Part shown: positions 1-10,556 of the stretch, piece by piece
Position numbering within the stretch: position 1 is the first letter of the stretch
Layout: the number at the start of each line of letters is the position of its first letter
Origin: Tenebrio molitor
Lineage: Eukaryota > Arthropoda > Insecta > Coleoptera > Tenebrionidae
Assembly (NCBI RefSeq): GCF_963966145.1
Contig: NC_091046.1
Span: 35,712,001-35,776,000, forward strand
DNA: 64,000 nt
Direction of reading: 5' to 3'
The notes under the pieces: generated by a model
What the model was told of the DNA's origin: nothing
What the model saw: only the letters and a program-made list of their open reading frames with translations
Databases searched by the model: none
Made by a program: the position numbers and the translations under genes

Positions 1-1571
1 TTTATCAAGCTGTCCTTTAGCTATCAGAATTTTCTTCTGACTTGAACGAGGTCCCAGTCCCCACTTTCTCGGGTAGGTATCTCTTTCCATGATGACTCTT
101 TTAATTTTAGCCACAACACCGTGATCACAACTAGCTATCGTTGCAGTGGTCATTAGAGCAATAGCCAAAGCAACTGCTTCACCTTTCGTTGTAACAATGA
201 CAATTTCCTCATTAAGTTCAATATTATCCTCGTAGCGCAGAATCCCAGGGAGTAATATTTTGGCTCCATAACACACAGCATTTACCTTTAAAAAATAATT
301 TAACTCAAAACGTTCATAACTCTAAAAAAACTCACTGAGCTGTCTTTCATTATTATTCGTTTGTGCTTAACCAAAAGTCCCTCTAGCGGTTTGATCACTC
401 TACGTAAGTAAGTTTCATCTTTATGATTTTCATAAAGCCATTGAGCATCCAACACATCATGCATTGTTGACATTTGATCTTTCTCCGATTGAATTCCTGA
501 TCGAACTCTTCTAAGTTCCAACATTTGACCTCCCACTCCCAGCACTAGGCCTAAATGAACACACATGGTCCGAATATAAGAACCTGCCTCGCAACTAACC
601 CAAAATACACCTAAAACATAATAATATAAAAATGTCTTTTTGATTTCTCATAGTTACTTACCCATGTTGCGACTTTCATCATATTGAAATAATTTACTGT
701 CGTATACTGTTCTAACTCTTAATTGTCTTTTAACAGCAGATATCAATGGTGGCCTTTGAAATAAGGCACCACGTAACTTCTCCAAACCTTGAATTACTTT
801 TGGAACACCTCCATCAACAGACGAATGTAATTTAAATACAGCAACATACTCTTTTCCTGCTGCCTGTTGAGATTTTACCAACCTGGTGGCTCTCTCTATG
901 CAGACAATTAAACATCCTGAAATTAATGTGTTAATATGTTGTTCCTTAAACTAAATCTGAAGCATACCTGTAACTTTTGGATCTAAGGTACCGGAATGAC
1001 CAGTTTTTTCAACCTTCAAAATGCGCTTAATCCAAGCCACAACTTCATGACTGCTTGGGTTGCTTGGTTTGTCAAGATTAATAAAACCAGATTTAACATA
1101 ATCTGAAATTTCTCTTCTCAAAGGTGAAGAGCCACAAGGCAATGGAACATAGTGATTTGTCCTGACATTTAAACGATCAAAATGCTGTAATTTAAAAAAT
1201 ACATAGCAGGAAGAATAAGAAACGTTGAATTTACTACCTTCAGTAACAATGGCCACTTTGAACTATCTAATTTAGCAACTATAGTGGATGATTCAACAGT
1301 AAAATCTGAGCTTTTTTGAATATTACCCAGATCTTTCTCACCCTTATTTTTTTTCTTTTTCTTTTCTTTGACTGGTGTATCTGTTTCTGCGACAATAAAA
1401 ACAAACTTATTAAATATCAAAACACGCCACCCACCTCCTCAGCGGCCGGCACATTTATAAACAACAAATCTCCGCTAGGTACTCAATCAAAATTATTAAC
1501 AACTCTAATATTTTAATGCATTTAATTATTAATCACAGAGAATTTATAAGATATTTACCAAATTCCGACAT
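1..1571 (-). CDS. DKC1: Dyskerin, H/ACA snoRNP pseudouridine synthase (3' part missing)
   Basis: Catalytic subunit of nucleolar H/ACA snoRNPs, which converts uridine to pseudouridine in rRNA and snRNA; the Drosophila orthologue is Nop60B. Six exons are visible: 1571-1559, 1386-1238, 1184-968, 916-662, 610-336 and 285 to the window edge. All have GT-AG borders and stay in frame, giving the first 398 residues. A lysine-rich N-terminal tail precedes the DKCLD/TruB domain. The TruB catalytic motif GHSGTLDP places the catalytic Asp at about residue 122. The PUA domain starts in exon 6 (around NAVCYGAKILLPG). The Lys-rich C-terminus lies outside the window. Four of the five introns are 50-53 bp; intron 1 is 172 bp. 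The start was chosen because the short first exon (MSEF) splices in phase. It is head-to-head with p32. Confidence 0.96.
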
Positions 1572-2013
1572 AGTTGAAAAATCGTTTCAAACACGTGCAA
1601 TCAAACCACCATTTATGAGGTTAAGTTTTTGACATCCAACAACAACTCTGTGACGTAAAACTTGGGACCAATTAAAAGAAAGCGTCAGTAAGCGTAATGA
1701 CGTATTCCCTATTCCCCATTTCCCCACCTTTCTGGAGTACTCATGTTTGATCTTATTTACTACCCTTTCAAAATTTCAAAGTAATTCTAATTGAAATTAA
1801 AACTACTAATCTTGATTCTAAATTACTCCAAGGCGATTCGTAATTTATTAGTACTGATAAAAGATACATGGAACATTGTTAATACCTAGGGAATTTCATT
1901 TCATGTTGTTCTATATAAAATGACATAATTGTCACCAAAGTGGAGTCAGCTTCTTTTGGAACACGTGCAGCCGGTTTTTTGTGCGTTTGCATTCCCATTA
2001 AAATAAGTTTAAA
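1572..2013. promoter_or_regulatory. Shared intergenic promoter region of dyskerin and p32
   Basis: This 442-bp gap separates the start codons of two divergently transcribed genes, both with nuclear-encoded housekeeping roles. I see no clear TATA box for either gene. A short GC-richer patch lies near 1610-1740 inside AT-rich flanks. Bidirectional promoter function is inferred from geometry only. Confidence 0.5.
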
Positions 2014-3019
2014 ATGAATAATATACTTAGAGTTGCATTTAAAATCAACAACTGCAGAGCACTTTTGAATCCTGTAAAAAATGTGTTGTCCTTGAATAAC
2101 TCTTTTCAGCAGCGACAAATCGCGCGTAATATTTGGTACATGTGTAATTCTCGAAATAAGGAACCGGAAAGTAAACTAAGTAAATTGTGTACTTGCGGAT
2201 GTATGAATAAGCAAGTTCATAGTAAAGGTAAAAATAGACCATTGTAAAAATAAATTTTATGCAAGAGTTTTAGCCGAACGTGACTTGGTGGAATTTCTTA
2301 CAGAAGAAATATTAGCAGAAAGAAAAGCTCAAAAATCCAAAACCTTACCAACAGAGCTAGATGGTTTCAAAGTGCAGTTGAATGCTGCTGAAGTTATTCT
2401 TACTAAACAAACTGATAATGAGGCGTAAGCATTTTATGTAAGCTTTGAGTTGTAGTTATCAATTTTTTTTGAAGGATAAAAATCAGTTTCAATGTTAATC
2501 ATACAGTTGATACTGATGCTGAACCTGACATAAATGCAAATTTGGATAAACCTGAAATAGGAGAACTAAAGTCAAAACCTGCTTTTAAAGTTGAAATTGC
2601 TCGAGGAAAGACAACTCTTAATCTATTGTGCTCATTTTTAGGAACAGATGATCATGAAGAGGGATACAGTGAGTACATTGTTAAAATAGATAACATAATT
2701 TATAAATAATTTAATGCAGATGATGTCTATGGAATAGATGAAATCAGTATATATGATGGAGAGTGGAATGAAAATGTTTATGCTGTATCAGGAGAGGTCG
2801 TAGATACTGTAAGTCATAAATTAAATAAGAATGCAAAAAAAAAGATATAAATGTAATATTTGATTTTAGTATTTGTATGATCTTATTCTCAACTATTTAG
2901 AAGAAAAGGGAATCTCAAATGAATTTGTGCACAAATTGTCAGAGTTCAGCACAACTTACGAACATTCAGCATACATTGGCCTTTTGGAAGGACTGTCAAA
3001 ATTTGCTTCTGGAAAGTAA
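2014..3019 (+). CDS. C1QBP: p32 / C1QBP (MAM33 family), mitochondrial matrix protein
   Basis: Acidic doughnut-shaped trimer of the mitochondrial matrix, needed in animals for mitochondrial translation and ribosome assembly. Five exons (2014-2227, 2274-2424, 2475-2668, 2720-2808, 2870-3019) join in frame to 265 residues, close to the usual ~280. The first ~60 residues are basic and Ser/Asn-rich, as expected of a mitochondrial presequence. The MAM33 domain begins at LVEFLTEEI and includes the beta strand KISFNVNHTV, an acidic loop, and the C-terminal helices around YLYDLILNYLEEKG and EHSAYIGLLEGL. The first intron is only 46 bp. An AATAAA at 3094-3099 lies 75 bp past the stop. The gene is tail-to-tail with GPHR; the two stop codons are about 205 bp apart. 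Confidence 0.95.
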
Positions 3020-3223
3020 AAACAAAAGATTCTTTTAAGTATAATAATTAATGTAAACACAAGTATCCTAGGTTTAAAATAACTTTTGTTCTAAATAAAT
3101 ATTACACAATAATATGTATTGTTTATCGAATGCTGGAAAATTAAATATTTTATACATTTTCTATCACAAGAGTTATTGGATGCTGATAAAGCTTAAGGTG
3201 ATAAGTGAATTGTAAATTTAGGG

Positions 3224-4947
3224 TTACAAATTTTCATGAATTGGCTGCTTGTGGGCTAAATAAAGTGTAACAATGCTGCCCAAAGCGCTCACTAAAAATA
3301 TTACATCAAACCAACGATGATAAAAATTAAACTGTAAATCTCCTAAAACTTGTGTAATTATTGTTCTGTACTGGGGAGGCATGTTCATTCTCATTAAAAG
3401 AACTGACGATACAAAATACATTCCCATAATTTGTGCAAGAATGAGCACAATGATGTTGGAACTTTTACTTGAAGACATTCTGTTGAAAAACTAGAAAAAT
3501 GCGTTAAAAAGAGAAAAACCACAAGATAAACTTACCTTGGTCAAAGTTAACAGTAAACCCCTAATGGAGGTGACAACTATACATCCTATTAGATAAAATG
3601 ATACCTGCTGAGACCAAAAATTGACATCAAAATTGAAACCCATCCAATGAACGGCTATTTCAATTCCTCTAGTCACTGGGTCTTTTTTCCCTACTCTATC
3701 AAAAACTATATTAATTGTGCACTAAAATATTTCTCATGAATTCAAAATATATAAATTGTTTTCGTGCATACTATGAATATCTTCCAGGTACAGTAAACAG
3801 AAAATATGTACCCTAGAAAATTAAAATAAATTCCTTTCCACGTTTTAGACCACTCTATCCTTTCAAACATGTTGCGATTCTCATGTGCTTCTAGAAATAA
3901 CTGTCTGCTTAATTCTTCCAAACCTGCTATTTCCAATTTTAACTGTGCTATATCTAGAAATGTTATTTGAAATAATGCACAAAGAAAATATTTGGTATAT
4001 TACTTTCTTGATTTCTATTGTTACCAGTAGGATATATCATACTCCACAAACCAGATCGCCTGCCCATTCCTTCATTGATCTTTTCAAGAGATTGCCTTTT
4101 AGCAATAGCTATACGTTTCTTTTTTATGACAATCATGTCCATTGCTTGCATCAATCTTTTTTCAATATTCATAACATCCGCAATGGAAACCTCTCTTTTG
4201 TGTTGTTTATTACTAAATAATCTTTTACTGTTAAATAGATAATTACCGAATAAAGTAAGCCATTGATGTATAGGGATAATTGACTGCACCAAATCCAGAA
4301 AGAAGTGCCATCACAGTAACCCCTATAACACCAATGCGTGAGACTAATTGCTCCATAGAAAGGACACCTTGTTTTGGGCTCAAAATTGGAAAGGGATCCC
4401 CAAATTTCCAAAATATTATAATAAATATAATCCAAACTAAGATAGTTAAATGCTTTATGTAATCAGGTTTAACTACAAATAATTGTTTAGTTAAAATGTT
4501 AAACAAACTGTAAAACAAATTCTTACCATATGGAACGTTACTAATGCAGTAATAAGCAATATAAAATGGGTTTAATACGATTACCACAAACAGTAACAAA
4601 TATAACATTAGGCACCAGTAGAAATAGCGAGAACTTAAATTGATGAAAGTAACTTATTAAATAAACAACGTGACAAACAAACTTCTATTACCTTGCATCA
4701 AGTAATTCTAATATTTCAAAAATGATGAGTTCAAACATTGTACACGACAAAGTTAATGTTATTGAAAAAATTAGCTGTACCATAATATGCCGTACTTCAT
4801 AGTCTTTGAACAATTGTTTTACAAAAAATATCCATGCTCCCACAAAAAATGTTACCTAAAAGCACCCTGTTACCGTCGATTTGAACATTTTAAATTTATG
4901 TAAACCTGGGAAAGTAACACCACCGTGGTGTCCTGTAAAAATGTCAT
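3224..4947 (-). CDS. GPHR: Golgi pH regulator (GPR89/GPHR), multi-pass anion channel
   Basis: Voltage-dependent anion channel of Golgi/ER membranes that supports Golgi acidification, glycosylation and secretory transport. Eight exons (4947-4906, 4855-4692, 4633-4527, 4472-4247, 4194-4025, 3953-3772, 3721-3536, 3490-3224) give 447 residues; the human protein has 455. Recognisable blocks in order are TMFELIIFEILELLD, SSRYFYW, FWKFGDPFPILSPKQG, SRIGVIGVTVMALLSGFGAV, EELSRQLFLEAHE, SKTWKGIYFNFLGYIFS, RGIEIAVHWMGFNFDV, TSIRGLLLTLTK, SSKSSNIIVL and the C-terminal FNFYHRWFDVIFLVSAL. Hydrophobic segments fit about nine membrane spans. Intron 3 (4526-4473) is 54 bp, divisible by three and free of stops, so a naive reading frame runs through it. 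The start matches the family N-terminus. The 180 bp upstream of the start hold no TATA box that I can see. Confidence 0.96.
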
Positions 4948-5581
4948 TGCTGCTTTTTTACATACTCCTTTTTCTTCCTAAAGTAAAATATATTATTTAC
5001 ACTTTCATTTTAGAGATAACACAAACTTTTCATTATTTAGGTTAGTTTCATTTTGACAGAAATCAGATGTCTACGTCATCAAACATCAAACCTATGGCGG
5101 TTAATACCCTGACAATTGACATCAGGAAATCCCACGTATCGTGGGCTTCACCGAAGTTTTTTTCCCAAAAGTGGGCTATCTTCTATTCTTCATATGCCTA
5201 TCTGTTCCAGACGTTGGAGATCATATGCCTAATCTAATTTTGTTTTGTTTACAGCCAGCGGCTCGGAAGAGTTTTTGTGGTTGTCATGGAAAACTATTTA
5301 GGTTCATGGTTTTTCAACCATGAAATTCCTCCCCTTCACTCCTTCCGACGTTTCTCTTTCCTTTTACTTTTCTGCAATATGCACTGCAAGAATTGAATCT
5401 GTTTACCAGAATTCCTTCTTGTGCATTGTCCAGGACTTCTCTGAATAAGTATTAAATAGTAGTGGCGATAATACACAATCCTGTCTCACTCCTCGTATAA
5501 TCTTGAGCGACTCTGCGTTTGATTTTCTACTCTCACGCTGGCTATCTGATTCCAATATAGGTTTGTTAACCCTCCACCACC

Positions 5582-6585
5582 CGGCGGCACGGCAGTTTTG
5601 CCGGAGTACATACACTATTACGGATATTACTATCACGTAATAGTACAGTGCTAATCAACATAATTACCGGCGTCTCGCCTCCACATTTTGACTTTGTTGT
5701 GTTTTATTATGTTCTGTGTCAATGTTAAGGAACTTCCTCACGATATGACATGAGTATAATAATATACCTTTTTGAATTTCAACTACCAATGTGTTACCTA
5801 AATCCAGAATTTTTAAATTTTTAAAAAGAGATTGCGTTACTATTCCCGTTGCTGAAATTATAAGTGGTAAAATCGAATTTTGTTCTAAACACCAAAGATT
5901 TCTCATAGCAATGGAGAGCTCTAAATAGTTATTATTATTATTATACTTTTTGTGTTATATGTCTGTGGTATATTATGTGAATTTGGAACAACTATATCTA
6001 AAAGATATGCTTGCTTTTGTTGTTTATAATAATGTCTGGTCTGTTATGCTTAATATGAATGTCAGTTAAAACTGTTCGATCAAAATATAATTTGTAATTA
6101 TCATTTTCCAAACAACTTTCTGGTGTACCTATAACTATAATGTGGTTGTGTATTTTTTAATAAATTGAATTTAACAGCTAAATTCATGTGTATAATTTTA
6201 GCGAATATATCATGACGTTTCTTATATTCGCTTTGAGCCAAAACGGTGCAAGAGGAAATGATGTGTTCAATTGTTTCCCCTTCACTTCAGCAAATCCTAC
6301 ATTTATCAGTTATCGATTGCAAACCGCATATGTGTTTTTTGTAATTTCTTGTAATTTATAACACGATCTTGTATTGCAAATATAAAACCCTCCGTCTCAG
6401 GGTGAATATTTGAATTCTTAAGCCATGCATGAGAGGCCTGAATATTAACTTCTGGTTGTTCCAGTTCTTTAAAGTATCTCCCATGTAAAGACTTCTGTTT
6501 TATATTTGCTATAGTGTCAGGTACTATGCCGGCCAAAAAATTTTGGCCGTCATTGTCTGTCGTACATTTTATAAAACATGATATA
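5582..6585 (-). mobile_element. R4/Dong-like LINE, 3' portion with restriction-like endonuclease
   Basis: Minus-strand C-terminal part of a retrotransposon polyprotein of the restriction-like-endonuclease group. Reading from 6585: LAGIVPDTIANIKQKSLHGRY, then a zinc motif (CRIC ... HIISSC, 6305-6245) broken by a stop codon, the endonuclease motif NRPDIII at 6045-6025, and the terminal block LPLIISATGIV ... CHIVRKFLNID at 5880-5715. A non-coding tail ends in GGGTGGTGGAGGG at 5582. Stops and frameshifts show it is inactive. Its 3' end abuts the host LINE RT block, so it inserted into that LINE. The pogo element interrupts it at the TA at 6584; up to about 90 bp beyond the pogo element (9430-9520) may belong to it too. 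A second copy of the same 3' end is at 16787-17234, and a scrap is at 63633-63712. Confidence 0.75.
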
Positions 6586-9427
6586 AGGTAAACCCGTCGA
6601 AGTGTGACCTAGTTTTTTATTAGTTGATGTTCATTATGCTTGTAAAAAGCGTGTGGTGATTATTACAAGTTGATTTTTTTTTTGTAGGTCTCTTAGGGTC
6701 CTGACTTCAAACTGAAGAAGTTTCATAATTTTATAGCTCAGGACAAAAAAGTTAACAATTTTTTTTTTAAATAATGTCCATGGGTCACACTTTCCCTTGA
6801 AATTGGGGTAAGTGTGACAATGGATTGTAGCGATGGCTCAGTTAGTAATTTGTCGGGTAAGTGAGAATAATTCAAAAGTGCGTAAAAAAATAGTCTTCTA
6901 AGCGAAATTTTATTTTAACATCTAGAAATATAATAAATTTATGAACTTTTTAAGTTTTAAAGAAACAACCCGTCAAATTGAGTATTAAAAATTATATGAC
7001 CCCTTCTGTCCTTAATCGGTTCTGGTAAAACTCTGATAATGTTTTCGTCCATTATAACGTCGGTGTCTTCTATCTGTGGCCAAGTGAAGCTATTATTTTT
7101 CGTATGTTTCAAAAATCCAACATTCCATTCGCATCCTGCTCTGCTTTTAATCTGCCCAATATAGTGTCTTGTGCTTTTCTTGGAGTTGTATTGTATAATA
7201 ACCCACCGTCCTACAGCAATCTCGTTAATATCCGTCTCACTTTCGTCGTTTTCAAATACTTCAGGGTCCAAATCATCGTCTGTGTCTATAAATTCGGGCT
7301 CTACCATTTCTTCTTCTGAGCTTGAGCTGCTAAAAGTTTGTTGTTGTCGTTTTTTGGTCATTTTCGGTATCTTCGTTGCTTCTTTTCCTCTTTTCTTTGT
7401 TTCTTTTTTATCTTTTTCTTCTTTATCTTTTGCAAGTCTACTTAATACTTCATTTGCTGTTATCACTTCAGCTCCTGCGGCTACCTTCTTCCTCTTCTTA
7501 ACGGAAGGAGTTGCATTGGACGTCTGTTTCATGGTATTTAATAATAGGGCTTCAAAACTCGTTGATGTACTGGTTCCTTCTTCTAGTTGAACAGAGGCAC
7601 GGTTCATTTGGTCGCCTGCAACTACTTGAGCGACAGATTGTACGGTTTGATTGTTTGCAATGGTGTTATCTTCGTCCATATGGTCGATTCCGTGTTCTGC
7701 CTCAGCCATTAAAGGTTGTTGTTGGGATTCTTTCCATCTTTTTAGACTCTCAGGATGGTATTTGTCTTCAGAAACTACATCACGATTGAAAGGACAAATA
7801 CCTGCCTTTCTAAATCCGTTTCTAATTACTTCTGGTTCTATATTTTTCCATGTAGAACCAATCAGTTCCGAAAATTGTTTTTTTGGTATTTTTAGTCCAG
7901 CATTGTGTCTTTGCCAAGTTACCAGCTTCTGGTCCCAAATATCCTTTACAGATTTAAATACTGACAAATCCAAAGGTTGCAACAGATGACTGGTATGCGG
8001 AGGAAGTTTCAAAATTGTGATATCGTTTGCACGTGCTAGTTCGACCAGTGCAATGTTTATATGCGTACCATGTCCATCATATACCAAAAGTATCGGTCTC
8101 ACAGGTCCTAATGCGGGAATCAATGTTTTTTTGAAGTAATTGAAAAATATGTCACTTTCCATCCAACCATTAGGGCTGGCGGCATAGGCAGTACCTGGGA
8201 AAGACTTATCGTCGTCTGCCACCCAAGAATCCCATACATTTTTCCCCTTGAATACAATAAGAGGTGGAGCTTTTGTAGCTGATGCAGACACAGCTGACAG
8301 AACCGTTGTATTTTCCCTTCCTGGCCCTGAAGTTGTTCTGGAGCTCGGTTTTCCTTTGGCTCCAACAACTTTGGTTTTCTTCGGATCGTGTGACACAGAT
8401 GTTTCGTCTAAATTCCACACTTGTTCTGGCTTGTCGTTTATGTTTAATTCGGCGATTGTTCTTGCCAAAATATTAAAATATTCGTTTATAACGAATGGAT
8501 CTGTCATTTTCTTTCTTGAATACTCCACTGGTTGTGGTTTTTTAATACTCAGATTGTGTCGTTGTTTGAACGAAGAAAACCATTCATCCCCTGGGATATT
8601 ATTTTTAAATGGAGTCTTTATCTTATTGCTGGTAACAAATTCACCCACAAGACCAAGAACTTCTGCTCGAGACAACCCGAATCCCCACTGTTCCATAGTC
8701 TTAAGCCCTTCAGCCAGTTTTCTTTCGTCTTCTCGTGAAATGCATGTGGGTCTACCTTGGGATTGGCTCTTTTGTCCACGGGTTCCATTCACATGGTAAA
8801 ATAAGGTAGTTTTAGGAATTTGATACAATTTATGTGCTCGATATATATTTAGGGCCCCTCTCTGGATTTCCGCCACTGCGTGTTGTAATTGAGCTTTGGT
8901 ATATTTGGTTGCTCTATCGCTCTTTCTCTTGTAATTTCTCACCATTTTTGCAACTAAAAAAATGTTTTTGTTGTATATTTATGTACCGTAAAATAGCAGG
9001 TTTACACTTGCCCCATGAACATTGTCACACTTAGCCATAAAGACAATATTTGCAAGGCAAGTGTGACCTACGTGGTAATTCAGCTTAATAGTAAAAATAG
9101 GACGATTTTCATAACCACTCAATAGAATCTAGCTCTTAAATGGTACAATACGCCGTAGAATATTTTTACTTACCATATATTATAAGATTTTGCTAATATG
9201 CAGAAAGAAACCATGTGCACTCATCATTTGAGTTGATCGCACTAGTACCGACAGGTCGTCAAATGTCACTTTGTACAATAATGCTACAGAGTTCCTACTT
9301 ATAGAGTTGTATTCTTACAGAGCTTGGGCATTCACCCATGAGATGTCAGCACGATTGGTACACCGGAGGGAATTTTTAAATCTGATAGTCACACTTTCCC
9401 CAAAATCACACTTTGACGGGTTTACCT
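6586..9427 (-). mobile_element. Structurally complete pogo-type DNA transposon (2842 bp)
   Basis: The terminal inverted repeats begin AGGTAAACCCGTC and match at both ends (6586 onward; complement ending at 9427), with one mismatch in the first ~20 bases. The element is flanked by a TA dinucleotide on each side (6584-6585 and 9428-9429), the target duplication expected of Tc1/mariner/pogo elements. A single uninterrupted transposase frame of 662 codons fills the middle. Both ends carry repeated AAGTGTGAC / GTCACACTT motifs at 6600, 6784, 6810, 9024, 9059, 9389 and 9406, probably transposase-binding subterminal repeats. It sits inside the R4-like LINE fragment and so is younger than that insertion. 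Confidence 0.92.
6957..8945 (-). CDS. Pogo/Tigger-like transposase, intact, 662 aa
   Basis: Single-exon transposase of the pogo branch of Tc1/mariner, acting by cut-and-paste at TA sites. An N-terminal pipsqueak-type helix-turn-helix spans about residues 15-55 (AEIQRGALNIYRAHKLYQIP). A CENP-B-like DNA-binding stretch spans about 65-135. The DDE_1 catalytic core has Asp180 (VWNLDETS), Asp290 (LLVYDGHGTH) and Asp326 (LLQPLDLSVFK). Asp290 and Asp326 have 35 residues between them, so the triad is D,D35D and complete. A Lys/Glu-rich nuclear-type linker follows (about 500-560), with an acidic stretch (SSSSSEEEMVEPE). A C-terminal block at about 590-655 (GRWVIIQYNSKKS ... WNVGFLKH) resembles a small domain found at the end of some insect pogo transposases. 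No stop or frameshift is visible, so it may be active or recently active. Confidence 0.93.
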   Translation of the reverse strand: MVRNYKRKSDRATKYTKAQLQHAVAEIQRGALNIYRAHKLYQIPKTTLFYHVNGTRGQKSQSQGRPTCISREDERKLAEGLKTMEQWGFGLSRAEVLGLVGEFVTSNKIKTPFKNNIPGDEWFSSFKQRHNLSIKKPQPVEYSRKKMTDPFVINEYFNILARTIAELNINDKPEQVWNLDETSVSHDPKKTKVVGAKGKPSSRTTSGPGRENTTVLSAVSASATKAPPLIVFKGKNVWDSWVADDDKSFPGTAYAASPNGWMESDIFFNYFKKTLIPALGPVRPILLVYDGHGTHINIALVELARANDITILKLPPHTSHLLQPLDLSVFKSVKDIWDQKLVTWQRHNAGLKIPKKQFSELIGSTWKNIEPEVIRNGFRKAGICPFNRDVVSEDKYHPESLKRWKESQQQPLMAEAEHGIDHMDEDNTIANNQTVQSVAQVVAGDQMNRASVQLEEGTSTSTSFEALLLNTMKQTSNATPSVKKRKKVAAGAEVITANEVLSRLAKDKEEKDKKETKKRGKEATKIPKMTKKRQQQTFSSSSSEEEMVEPEFIDTDDDLDPEVFENDESETDINEIAVGRWVIIQYNSKKSTRHYIGQIKSRAGCEWNVGFLKHTKNNSFTWPQIEDTDVIMDENIIRVLPEPIKDRRGHIIFNTQFDGLFL

Positions 9428-9707
9428 TACAAAGGTGTTTTTTTTTAATGTGCCGAAATTTTACCTACGAGGTTGTGGAACAACGTAGAAGACTAAAAGC
9501 AATTTAAAAAAATTGAAGCTGAAAAAATAAATGTTATTTTATTTTTTGACATAGAATTTTTTCAATATTTTTTCCGAGTTCTACATAAAGCCAGTAGCTC
9601 GTGGTTAAAATTTCTGCACAACTTTGATTCCATCCATAGTCCATGAGTTTTAAGAATTCAGTTTGAAAATTATCTGGTCCTGGAGCCTTGCCCTCCTTCA
9701 TTTATTA

Positions 9708-10085
9708 TACCGTGCGATCAACAATTATTTAGATCAAAGAAGGATTTGACATTATGGCCGTATATCGACAAATGCCCGGATGCATGGAAGTATTTCTGAT
9801 TGCATATACCCGTTTCAATTTGAATTTAGAAAATTTTGCCGAAACTTGGCCAGACAGGCTACAGCGCTGTATGTCCATTCTTCGTTATTGAAAACACCAT
9901 TACGAAAGTAAGATAAATCTGTTATGCTCTAAAGTAAAAACCACTTTTGGGTTAAAATTGGATTAATAGTGACAGTTCACAGTTGTTTGACGTTTATTAG
10001 CTGAATTAGCAAAGATACGAAAAATCTAACACCGTCAGAGTCATAGCCGCCCCTTATCTAAGTAGGTAATTGTTGATTCCACCGT
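9708..10085. mobile_element. MITE inserted in the host LINE
   Basis: A 378-bp non-coding element with imperfect inverted termini. The left end reads TACCGTGCGATCAACAATTA; the right end, complemented, reads TACGGTGGAATCAACAATTA. It sits between LINE RT pieces (AEVRI on one side, EGKAPGPD on the other). The termini resemble those of the elements at 53662 and 39767, suggesting one mariner-related MITE family. Confidence 0.65.
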
Positions 10086-10179
10086 AATTCTTACTTCTGC
10101 GCTTAAGATATTTGGACCGGTTTTTGCTTCTATTTGAGGTTGTTCTGGTCTTTCACCTTATCACCTTGAAAAAGTTATG

Positions 10180-10556
10180 TGTTAGGTACGGCGCCAGTAA
10201 AGAATCAGACGCCTTATTTCTTAGAAGGGTGCGTTGCCAGGACACTTGCGACAGCGGTACCGCCATCACCTGATTCTGTCCTACCTGGACGACCGTCCAT
10301 ATAAACCCATGTTTGATGTAAAAGGGGCTGACAGTGCTGACAGTGCTGACACTCTGACACTCAGACTCTTAGCAGTACGACCAACAGGTCAATTGTTCAT
10401 TTTTTTAACCAAACGTTGTTGTAAATAAGTTGTCGTAAGTTGTATCAATATAATACAAAAACACAGTGAGTGTTTTAATTCCGAACACGGAACCCCAAAC
10501 GTGTCTGGAGGAAACCCCCAGACTAGATCGGCGTCGGAAACATCCGCGACCGAACA
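10180..10556. mobile_element. Solo LTR (377 bp) inserted in the host LINE
   Basis: It starts TGTTAGGTACGGCGCC and ends GACCGAACA, so it has the TG...CA ends of a retroelement LTR. Five-base flanks TTATG (10175-10179) and TTGTG (10557-10561) look like a target duplication with one mismatch. Removing the segment rejoins the LINE reading frame (STWKMYIAQ with LFQGD), which independently fixes the borders. A TATA-like ATATAAA lies at 10300-10306. No internal gag/pol sequence is present, so this is a product of LTR-LTR recombination. The superfamily cannot be decided from the LTR alone. Confidence 0.75.

Noticed and set aside
1387..1558. snoRNA in the first dyskerin intron (known for Drosophila Nop60B introns)
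   Set aside because: A GC-rich patch is present, but no RUGAUGA C box or correctly placed ACA box was found on the coding strand.
4243..4608. Continuous 121-codon GPHR frame taken as one exon
   Set aside because: It contains a 54-bp intron (4526-4473); removing it restores the family sequence NVPYVKPDYIKHL.
6306..6536. Possible small host gene (MAGIVPDTIAN...)
   Set aside because: The block belongs to the C-terminal region of an R4-like LINE and is followed by its zinc and RPD endonuclease motifs.
7171..7590. 139-codon plus-strand Ser/Phe-rich frame
   Set aside because: Antisense of the pogo transposase coding region; explained by its codon composition.
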